Source of the DNA: an uncultured bacterium
GTDB lineage: Bacteria; Fidelibacterota; Marinisomatia; Marinisomatales; UBA1611
Reading direction: 5' to 3'
Length of the DNA: 11,682 nucleotides
Assembly: GCA_938092125.1 (NCBI GenBank)
Contig: CALKMQ010000002.1
Coordinates: 1-11,682, forward strand
Part shown: positions 5,822 to 11,682 of the stretch, one piece after another
Layout of the letters: each line of letters opens with the position of its first letter
Numbering within the stretch: the stretch's first letter is position 1
Notes under the pieces: model-generated
Told to the model about the DNA's origin: nothing
Database searches by the model: none
What the model saw: only the letters and a program-made list of their open reading frames with translations
Made by a program: the position numbers and the translations under genes

Positions 5822-7606
5822 ATGAAACTTAATCATAGCTCAGCGAATTCTTTTAGCGAATTAATTCGCTACATTCATCCTTGGAGAAATAAAGCTTGGT
5901 TTGCATCTATTTGTTCTATCCTAAACAAGGTTTTTGATATTGCTCCAGAGGTATTAATTGGTGTTGCAGTTGATCTTGTCGTTGAAAAGGAAAATAGCTT
6001 TGTAGCATCTCTGGGTTTTAGTAGCATAGAAAGTCAGGTTATTTTCTTAGGAATAGTGACATTCATTATTTGGGCTTTAGAATCATCTTTTGAATATATT
6101 TATTCAATCCAATGGCGCGGACTTGCTCAGGACGTTGAGCATGAGATAAGAGTTTCTGCATATGACCATGCTCAAAGGCTAGGTCTGAGTTGGCATGAAA
6201 ATCAGGCTACTGGCAACATCACCGCAGTACTAAATGATGATGTTAATCAATTAGAAAGATTTTTGAATAATGGGATGAACCAAATTATTCAGGTTTTTGT
6301 ATCTACTATATGCATTGGATTCATTTTCTTTTATATATCTCCAATCATTGCGACGATAGCAGTTTTACCGGTCCCAATTATATTTGCAGTTAGTTTTTTA
6401 TTTCAAAAAAAATTATCACCAAGATATAAAAAAGTTCGAGATAAAGTAGGTGCATTAAATTCCTCAGTTTTTAATAATCTACTAGGAATTCAGACTATTA
6501 AAAGTTTTATGTCTTTTAAAAAAGAAAAGAAACGTATAAGTAGTCTTAGCCAAGATTACCAGAATGAAAATATAAGCGCTATTTCTGTTAGTAGTGCGTT
6601 TACTCCTGTAATAAGAATGGGCGTATTAGCAGGATTCTTAGGTACAATCTTAATTGGTAGCCATATGGCTTTGAGTGGTACTCTTGCCGTTGGTTCATAT
6701 AGTGTGCTGGTATTTTTAACTCAAAGGTTTTTATGGCCATTTACAACACTTGGCACTTTGGTAGATGATTTTGAAAGATCTATGGCTTCAAGTAAGCGAA
6801 TTTTTGATTTATTAAAAACAGAAGATAGCATTATTGAAAAGGCAGACCCTGAAGATATTGATAGCCTTAAGTATGATATTCACTTTAATAATATTTCTTT
6901 TAGTTATTCTAATAGTTCTGCTTTATTTAACAATTTTACAATGGAAATTAAATATGGTTCATCTATTGGAATTGTAGGGGATACTGGTTCTGGTAAAACA
7001 ACCTTAGCAAAATTATTATTACGGCTTTACGATCCTGATAAGGGAAATATCTTCATTGGTGGAAAAAACATTGCTAGTCTATCCGTGCAAAACCTGAGGA
7101 GTAAAATTGGAATTGTTAGTCAAGATACATTTTTATTTAATGCTTCAGTTAGAGATAATATTAGTTATGGAAATGAATCATGTTCAATGGATGAAATTAT
7201 TTTAGCTGCCAAGCAAAGCCAATGTGATGAATTTATATCTTCATTGAGCAATGGTTATGATACATTAATTGGAGAACGTGGTCAGCGACTTTCAGGGGGT
7301 CAGAGGCAACGTTTAGCAATAGCTCGTGCTATAGTGAGAAATCCTGATATATTAATTTTTGATGAAGCAACATCATCTGTTGATAATAAGACTGAAAGGT
7401 TAATCCAAAAATCATTTTTTGATTTAAAAAAGAATCGTACGATGATCATCGTAGCTCATAGGCTTTCAACGATTCGTAATTGTGATAATATTTTTGTTGT
7501 GAAAGATTCAAAAATTCATGAATCTGGTACGCATGATGAGTTAATGAAGAACAATCTAAGTTTCTACGCAGAATTATGGAATATACAAACAGGAAAGAAA
7601 CTTTAA
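5822..7606 (+). CDS. ABC exporter, fused permease and ATPase (MsbA-like half-transporter)
   Basis: The protein has 594 residues. An N-terminal membrane domain (about 20-320) has hydrophobic segments near 28-50, 72-95, 155-190 and 265-300. A complete nucleotide-binding domain follows: Walker A G-D-T-G-S-G-K-T (385-392 onward, Lys391 or Lys392), Q-loop Gln434, signature L-S-G-G-Q at 490-494, Walker B L-I-F-D-E with catalytic Glu515, D-loop S-S-V-D and H-loop His546. All ATPase residues are present, so a homodimer could work. This architecture is that of lipid or drug exporters (MsbA/LmrA type) in the inner membrane; the substrate cannot be read from sequence. ATG 5822 is preceded directly by an in-frame TAA and is the only plausible start. 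The TAA stop is followed immediately by the start of the oxidoreductase gene. Confidence 0.93.
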   Translation: MKLNHSSANSFSELIRYIHPWRNKAWFASICSILNKVFDIAPEVLIGVAVDLVVEKENSFVASLGFSSIESQVIFLGIVTFIIWALESSFEYIYSIQWRGLAQDVEHEIRVSAYDHAQRLGLSWHENQATGNITAVLNDDVNQLERFLNNGMNQIIQVFVSTICIGFIFFYISPIIATIAVLPVPIIFAVSFLFQKKLSPRYKKVRDKVGALNSSVFNNLLGIQTIKSFMSFKKEKKRISSLSQDYQNENISAISVSSAFTPVIRMGVLAGFLGTILIGSHMALSGTLAVGSYSVLVFLTQRFLWPFTTLGTLVDDFERSMASSKRIFDLLKTEDSIIEKADPEDIDSLKYDIHFNNISFSYSNSSALFNNFTMEIKYGSSIGIVGDTGSGKTTLAKLLLRLYDPDKGNIFIGGKNIASLSVQNLRSKIGIVSQDTFLFNASVRDNISYGNESCSMDEIILAAKQSQCDEFISSLSNGYDTLIGERGQRLSGGQRQRLAIARAIVRNPDILIFDEATSSVDNKTERLIQKSFFDLKKNRTMIIVAHRLSTIRNCDNIFVVKDSKIHESGTHDELMKNNLSFYAELWNIQTGKKL

Positions 7607-8593
7607 TTGCTAGCTGCATGGTATAACAAATTTGGTCCAGCTGATAAGGTACTTAACATTGGAGAATTCGATGAACCAGTACCTAAAGTTGGAGAAGTCA
7701 AAGTTCGTGTTTTTTTTTCAGCAGTTAATCCTTCTGATACAAAAAAAAGATTAGGATCAAATCCATTTGCTCTTGATCATGGTCCAATAATTCCTCACAG
7801 TGATGGAGCAGGAGAGATAATTGATGTCGGTAATGATGAATTAAAAGATAGAATAGGCGAAAGAGTCTGGCTATATGAGGCGCAGCATAATCGAAATTTT
7901 GGAACCTCTGCCGAGTTCGTTTGTTTGCCCTCAATCAATGCAGTTCGATTGCCTAAAAATACTAATTATGACGTTGGTTCGATGATGGGTATTCCAGCTA
8001 TCACGGCTCATAGGTGTGTTCATATTGGTGGGCGCATTGAAAACTGTCATGTTTTAATTACTGGAGGTGCAGGGAGGGTAGGGCACTATGCCATACAATG
8101 GGCAAAGCAAGCAGGAGCTATAGTAATAGCAACAGCTTCTAATTTAAAAAGTATTAATCAGTGCGAAAGAGCTGGTGCAGATTTTGTTCTTGAGCATCCT
8201 TCAAAATTTTTTGTAGATCAAGTAATGAATATTACTAATGGCCAAAAAATAGATAAAATTATCGATAGTGACTTTGGAGTTAACCTAGATTATTTATTGG
8301 CGGTTATTAAACCAAATTGTGAAATAGTCACTTTTGCATCAATGTCGGAAATGCATCCAAAAATACCTTTTTATAAAATGATGAATATGAATCTTAATTT
8401 GAAAATGGTTTTTGTTTATGATATCCCCCAAGAAGCTAAAGTTAATGCAATAAATGATATTACTGTCGCTCTAAAAAAGGAAAGATTGATTCATAGATTA
8501 TCTGGCAAATATGAGCTGAAGGATATTAGAAATGCTCACATAAAAATTGAGAGCAATCTGACTACTTATGGCGTCATTCTTATAAAGATATAA
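7607..8593 (+). CDS. Zn-independent MDR-family oxidoreductase (NADPH:quinone reductase-like)
   Basis: The 328-residue protein belongs to the medium-chain dehydrogenase/reductase superfamily, quinone oxidoreductase branch. It has a GroES-like N-terminal domain (A-A-W-Y ... F-S-A-V-N-P-S-D at 37-44) and a Rossmann NADPH site, L-I-T-G-G-A-G-R-V-G at 150-159. The cysteine and histidine ligands of the zinc alcohol dehydrogenases are not evident, fitting a zinc-free enzyme that reduces quinones or alpha,beta-unsaturated carbonyls in the cytosol. The start is TTG at 7607-7609, directly after the ABC exporter stop; related proteins begin M-x-A-A-W-Y, which this frame reproduces. The nearby ATG at 7618 is out of frame. 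An AGGAAA at 7591-7596 could be a distant ribosome site, and translational coupling is likely. The coding region holds a 9-T run (7710-7718) and an 8-A run (7741-7748) but stays open. Confidence 0.88.
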   Translation: MLAAWYNKFGPADKVLNIGEFDEPVPKVGEVKVRVFFSAVNPSDTKKRLGSNPFALDHGPIIPHSDGAGEIIDVGNDELKDRIGERVWLYEAQHNRNFGTSAEFVCLPSINAVRLPKNTNYDVGSMMGIPAITAHRCVHIGGRIENCHVLITGGAGRVGHYAIQWAKQAGAIVIATASNLKSINQCERAGADFVLEHPSKFFVDQVMNITNGQKIDKIIDSDFGVNLDYLLAVIKPNCEIVTFASMSEMHPKIPFYKMMNMNLNLKMVFVYDIPQEAKVNAINDITVALKKERLIHRLSGKYELKDIRNAHIKIESNLTTYGVILIKI

Positions 8594-8612
8594 TTATGTA
8601 AAGTTGCAAAAA

Positions 8613-9146
8613 TTACAGCTCAATCGTTTTAGCAACCATTCTTCTAATCGAATCTTCTGAATTATAATTATTTACTTCGTTAAGAGGGATCCATTTAACA
8701 TCATGTGATTCATCACTAACAATTATCTTGCTTTTAATTGGATCTGCCTCAAGTAAAAACCTAACGTCGTAGTGCAAGTGTCTTGGATCATCATTCATTG
8801 GCTCGATTTCATGGATGTCTAAATCAAAAATTTCTTCACTTAATAATTTAAAATTACTAAACCCAGATTCCTCCTTAGACTCTCTAAGTGCAACATTTAT
8901 AAGGTTCTTATCACCATCCGCATGTCCACCAAGCTGAAGCCACATATTTAATTTTTTATGATGTGTCATTAAAACAGCATTTTTTGCAGGATTTATTATC
9001 CATGCTGAGCCCGTAAAATGGCCTTTTTTATTATATTTGCTAAAGCAATTCTCATTGTTTTTATAAAAGTTTAACATCTGTACTGCATTCGTATCATACT
9101 TGTTCTCTTCTATATAATTATTGAAAAGTATTTCTAAAGTTTTCAT
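8613..9146 (-). CDS. Nudix hydrolase
   Basis: The 177-residue protein has a Nudix fold signature at 74-96. Gly74 and R-E-S-K-E-E-S-G-F (88-96) supply the metal-binding Glu92 and Glu93. The first Glu of the textbook G-x5-E-x7-REUxEExGU box is Lys80 here, in a G-G-H-A-D-G-D-K context. I recall a family branch with G-G-H-x-D-G-D where that position varies, so the enzyme is probably active. Family members cleave nucleoside diphosphates linked to another group, for example damaged nucleotides or NDP-sugars; the substrate is not predictable. The start is ATG at 9144-9146 with no Shine-Dalgarno site; a TATAAT motif lies just upstream. It is the last of four codirectional genes and converges on the oxidoreductase gene with a 19-bp gap. 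Confidence 0.88.
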   Translation of the reverse strand: MKTLEILFNNYIEENKYDTNAVQMLNFYKNNENCFSKYNKKGHFTGSAWIINPAKNAVLMTHHKKLNMWLQLGGHADGDKNLINVALRESKEESGFSNFKLLSEEIFDLDIHEIEPMNDDPRHLHYDVRFLLEADPIKSKIIVSDESHDVKWIPLNEVNNYNSEDSIRRMVAKTIEL

Positions 9147-9204
9147 GAAATTATAATATCAGTTTTTTGCGGATCTTTTAATGTAATTTTTTTTTAATTA
9201 ATGA

Positions 9205-9972
9205 TTAAGTAAACAACAAAGTTTGTAAAATTTCGTCAATTATTAAATGTACAGCAATGATAGACAAACAAATTTTAAATAATATTTTGAAATTCTCTTC
9301 AGATACCAGCCCTAAAAGCTTTTTACCAATGATAGTTCCAAAATAAACTGACATCATTAGTGGCAATAATAATTCTAAATGTCTGGAATACTCTAATTCA
9401 AAGAAATAGATAAAAATTGGTACTTTTCCAAGGTGAGAGACTATTTGGCACGTCGCCTTGTTAGCAATAATTTCTTCTTTTTTTAAATTTGTTTTTAAAA
9501 AAAACGGAGCGATCAACGGACCTACAGCACCTATGAAAACCGATGTCAGTCCTCCAAGAATTCCTACATAAAAAAAGTTATGTTTTTTTATGCCTTCTTT
9601 TTTTCTCAAGTAAACAAACCATAGGATATAAATCCCGATAAGAGGCTTTAAATAGTCAAAGGCAATTTGATTAGCTGATTCAACTTTATAAAGAGTAATT
9701 AATGCTAGAATAATGCCTATAGAAATTATTGAACCAATGATTGAACCAAAAAAGTAATTAAAAACCAAATCTTTCTTTACTGCGTTTCTAAATATAAAAG
9801 CTCGAGTACTATTTCCTACTAATTGTATCATGCCATGTAATGCAACCACTAAATAACCATCTGGAATTACTAACGCCATTATGCCAAGCAAAATTATTCC
9901 ACCACCCATACCAATCATTGCTGATATCGCAGATGTAAAAAGGGCTGCAATTATTAGATATAAATATTCCAT
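9205..9972 (-). CDS. TauE/SafE (TSUP) family membrane permease
   Basis: This 255-residue protein is hydrophobic throughout, with about eight predicted membrane segments. Two family repeats are visible: S-A-M-I-G-M-G-G-G-I-I-L-L-G near 17-30 with H-G-M-I-Q-L-V-G-N-S-T-R-A at 46-58, and V-F-I-G-A-V-G-P-L-I-A-P-F-F near 145-158. TSUP proteins move small organic or inorganic sulfur-containing anions such as sulfite or sulfoacetate across the inner membrane. Which anion applies here is unknown, as no sulfur-metabolism gene is nearby. The length is normal for the family. The start is ATG at 9970-9972 with no Shine-Dalgarno site. It lies 50 bp after the YggT family gene and 58 bp before the Nudix gene in the same direction. 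Confidence 0.87.
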   Translation of the reverse strand: MEYLYLIIAALFTSAISAMIGMGGGIILLGIMALVIPDGYLVVALHGMIQLVGNSTRAFIFRNAVKKDLVFNYFFGSIIGSIISIGIILALITLYKVESANQIAFDYLKPLIGIYILWFVYLRKKEGIKKHNFFYVGILGGLTSVFIGAVGPLIAPFFLKTNLKKEEIIANKATCQIVSHLGKVPIFIYFFELEYSRHLELLLPLMMSVYFGTIIGKKLLGLVSEENFKILFKICLSIIAVHLIIDEILQTLLFT

Positions 9973-10022
9973 TAAAATTTTTTCAAACTTTAATAATCAT
10001 ATTTATTAAAAGATAAGAATAT

Positions 10023-10289
10023 CTAGTAAACGAATGTTCGAAGGGCTAAGGATTCTGCCATGTTCAGACCAAATAGGAGGATGAAGGGTGATATATCTAT
10101 ATTAATCGATGATATCGGAATTAGTTCTCTAATAGGCTTAAGTAATGGTTCGGTAACATTAAATACAGTACGTGTAATTTCATTATACTGGTTGTGAGGA
10201 ATCCAGCTGAGAATTACTCTGGCCCAGACAAAAAGGTCTAAAATCGCAAAAACGCCTTTTATTAATTTAAGAGAGCTTAGAGCATCCAT
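10023..10289 (-). CDS. YggT family membrane protein
   Basis: The 88-residue protein has two hydrophobic segments (about 8-28 and 66-82) around a central conserved stretch. The family signature is clear: W-A-R-V-I-L-S-W-I-P at 22-31, T-E-P-L-L-K-P-I-R-E-L-I-P near 46-58, and D-I-S-P-F-I-L-L-F-G-L toward the end. YggT proteins are small inner-membrane proteins linked in other bacteria to osmotic tolerance, division or cell-wall regions, but the molecular role is not settled. No division gene adjoins it here. The start is ATG at 10287-10289 with no recognisable ribosome site. It lies 50 bp from each of its codirectional neighbours. Confidence 0.88.
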   Translation of the reverse strand: MDALSSLKLIKGVFAILDLFVWARVILSWIPHNQYNEITRTVFNVTEPLLKPIRELIPISSINIDISPFILLFGLNMAESLALRTFVY

Positions 10290-10339
10290 TCGAATATGGG
10301 TAGAGTTTGATGGTATCGAAGGGCTTTGAAGTGAATTTG

Positions 10340-11149
10340 CTAATCTTTAGTTGTATTTGATTGGAGCATAGTTGGAAAGTTTAGTTGAATATCATCACTT
10401 CCTACACCATCAAAAGGATCTTCTAAATCTTCTTGAATGTTATCTAGAATAGTAAGAACTAAACTGTAAATAGTGGCCATAACAATTCCAAACTCAATAC
10501 CTCTTTCAATAGCAACATGAGCAAAAAAAGGGCCAAAAATAATTGGGAAGATATTTAGAAAAACTTTGGTATAAGCACGAAGAGAATTTGGAGTCCGGTA
10601 GTTTTTTATGTTGATAATATTTTCAAGCTCCACAGCCATTAGTCTTAAATTTTCATTGGATCTAACATTTTCCGGATCGAGTACAAATGGTCTTAATTTT
10701 TCATTAGAGAGAGATATTTTGCCTATAAGGGTGATTATTTGATCATATGTTTCTGATTTAGGTTTTTTTGAATGTAAGTAATCATATATTTTTTTAAAAA
10801 GATCCTTGTAGATACCATCTAGTCGATCAATATGTTCGTTACGGTCTAATATTTTGTTCTCACGATTTTCTTTTTGTTTCTCATGTGCCCAATGCGAATG
10901 AGCATACCTAATTGATAAAGCACTAGCTTTAAAAATAGAATAATGCTCTAGAGCTTTTTCTCTGCGATTATACGCAGCATGGATTGAGAAGACAATTGGG
11001 AAGACAATTGCGATACTAATAAGGTCTGTAGGAACAACAAAATGAAAATTAAGTTCATAACACAAAGTAGTTGTTGCGCATGCTGCAACAATTACAACTA
11101 ACGATTTAGTATTTATCACCGAAAAAAAATCTTTTATGATTTTTGACAT
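10340..11149 (-). CDS. Bestrophin-like membrane protein (putative anion channel)
   Basis: This 269-residue protein has two N-terminal membrane segments (about 16-32 and 42-60), a long charged helical middle (about 62-200) rich in Lys, Glu and Asn, and hydrophobic stretches near 205-240. It resembles bestrophins in layout and in two spots: A-Y-N-R-R-E-K-A after the second helix (bestrophins have A-Y-x-R-W-x-x-x) and an acidic L-E-D-P-F-D-G-V-G-S-D-D-I near 242-254, like the E-D-P-F-G ... N-D-L calcium-clasp region. Bestrophins are pentameric anion channels of the membrane. The similarity is partial, so the assignment is tentative, and anion transport is inferred. The start is ATG at 11147-11149 with no Shine-Dalgarno site. 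It is divergent from the Na/Pi cotransporter gene across 129 bp. Confidence 0.6.
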   Translation of the reverse strand: MSKIIKDFFSVINTKSLVVIVAACATTTLCYELNFHFVVPTDLISIAIVFPIVFSIHAAYNRREKALEHYSIFKASALSIRYAHSHWAHEKQKENRENKILDRNEHIDRLDGIYKDLFKKIYDYLHSKKPKSETYDQIITLIGKISLSNEKLRPFVLDPENVRSNENLRLMAVELENIINIKNYRTPNSLRAYTKVFLNIFPIIFGPFFAHVAIERGIEFGIVMATIYSLVLTILDNIQEDLEDPFDGVGSDDIQLNFPTMLQSNTTKD

Positions 11150-11278
11150 CTTATAATTTATTCAAGTTTTTATAAATTTCAATTACCATTATTTGGACTG
11201 TTTAGTTATTGATATTTGAAATACATTTTCGTCTAATTATTGCGCGTAATATTTAATTAACAAAAATAAATACATAAA

Positions 11279-11682
11279 ATGAAAAAAATACTTTTAATAT
11301 TTATCATGATTTTTGCAGCGGTTCCTTCTCTGCTTATGGCCTCAGTATCAGCAGGTTCTAGCCCAAAAGAAATTTCGATTTTTTTAATGTTCACTAGCTT
11401 ATTTGGTGGTCTAGGAATGTTCTTATATGGAATGGAAATGATGAGCGATGGAATGAAAATTGCAGCTGGTAACAAGATGCGTTCTGTTTTAGAAAAACTA
11501 ACTTCAAATCGTTTGTTGGCTGTTGGCGTTGGTGCTTTCGTTACCATGGTTATTCAAAGTAGCAGTGCTACAACGGTGATGTTAGTTAGTTTTGTTAATT
11601 CTGGGCTTTTGACATTTGTTCAAGGCTTAGGTGTCATACTCGGTTCCAATATTGGAAGTACTATCACAGCTCAGATTGTTGC
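11279..11682 (+). CDS. Na/Pi-cotransporter family protein, 5' part
   Basis: The frame opens at ATG 11279-11281 and runs off the right edge after 134 codons. A hydrophobic N-terminal segment (about 3-25) is followed by L-F-G-G-L-G-M-F-L-Y-G-M (41-52), then the family hallmark Q-S-S-S-A-T-T at 93-99 and G-S-N-I-G-S-T-I-T-A-Q at 122-132. These are the first-repeat motifs of the NptA/YjbB (PF02690) sodium-phosphate symporters, which move inorganic phosphate across the inner membrane; bacterial members often end in a PhoU-like domain that would lie outside the window. The leading hydrophobic stretch resembles a signal sequence and may be one or a first helix. There is no Shine-Dalgarno site, only an A-rich leader, common for FCB bacteria. 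Confidence 0.9.
   Translation, partial: MKKILLIFIMIFAAVPSLLMASVSAGSSPKEISIFLMFTSLFGGLGMFLYGMEMMSDGMKIAAGNKMRSVLEKLTSNRLLAVGVGAFVTMVIQSSSATTVMLVSFVNSGLLTFVQGLGVILGSNIGSTITAQIV

Noticed and set aside
7710..7748. Runs of 9 T and 8 A in the oxidoreductase gene as a programmed frameshift site
   Set aside because: The frame stays open through both runs with good family similarity on either side, and no stimulatory structure or alternative-frame product is visible.
7725..7934. Minus-strand open frame of 69 codons
   Set aside because: It is antisense to the well-supported MDR oxidoreductase and has no family features.
8597..8617. Possible terminator hairpin TGTAA-N11-TTACA between the convergent oxidoreductase and Nudix genes
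   Set aside because: The stem is only five AT-rich pairs with an 11-base loop and no T-tract placed as an intrinsic terminator needs.
10290..10339. Imperfect inverted repeat around TTCGA and TCGAA before the YggT family gene
   Set aside because: The arms match only five bases before a bulge, too weak to call an operator or terminator.
11257..11547. Minus-strand open frame of 96 codons
   Set aside because: It lies over the start of the Na/Pi cotransporter gene, whose plus-strand frame carries clear family motifs; the minus frame has none.

Overview
The window is an AT-rich, gene-dense stretch of a bacterial chromosome. The best clue to its owner is the secreted peptidase at 3854-5068. Its C-terminus has an N-Y-P-N-P-F-N-P motif followed by a WDGRNADGHQMPSGIYY-type ending, the classic type IX secretion sorting tail of the Bacteroidetes/Chlorobi/Ignavibacteria/Marinimicrobia (FCB) supergroup. 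Low GC, very short intergenic gaps, frequent lack of Shine-Dalgarno sites and the gene mix suggest a marine lineage such as Candidatus Marinimicrobia (SAR406). That placement is an inference from style, not proof.

Layout, left to right. (1) 1-373, plus strand: the 3' end of an unidentified acidic protein, then a 44-codon gene with 16 cysteines that looks like a metallothionein-type metal-binding peptide. (2) 380-1153, minus: AMP nucleosidase, divergent over 33 bp from a class I methyltransferase (1187-1804, plus). (3) 1801-3666, minus: the Hsp90 chaperone HtpG, starting at TTG, with a promoter region carrying three small dyads (3701-3753). (4) 3854-5068, plus: a secreted M14-family metallopeptidase with a type IX sorting tail and altered substrate-binding residues. 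(5) 5069-5737, minus: a phospholipase/carboxylesterase-family hydrolase. (6) 5822-8593, plus: a two-gene unit, an ABC exporter followed with no gap by a TTG-started quinone-oxidoreductase-like MDR protein. (7) 11149-8613, minus: four codirectional genes (bestrophin-like membrane protein, YggT family protein, TauE/SafE permease, Nudix hydrolase). (8) 11279-11682, plus: the 5' part of a Na/Pi-cotransporter family gene that runs off the window.

Most of this is housekeeping or envelope and transport function: nucleotide salvage, protein folding, export, anion transport and pool sanitising. There is no tRNA, rRNA, CRISPR array, transposase, integrase or phage gene, and no sign of a defence island. 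No stretch over 300 bases lacks a gene; the longest gap is 3667-3853. Convergent gene ends are extremely tight (6-bp gap, 3-bp stop-codon overlap, 0-bp gap, 19-bp gap), and no convincing intrinsic terminator is visible. The item most likely to be undescribed is the small cysteine-rich gene at 239-373. The altered M14 active site and the htpG control region come next.
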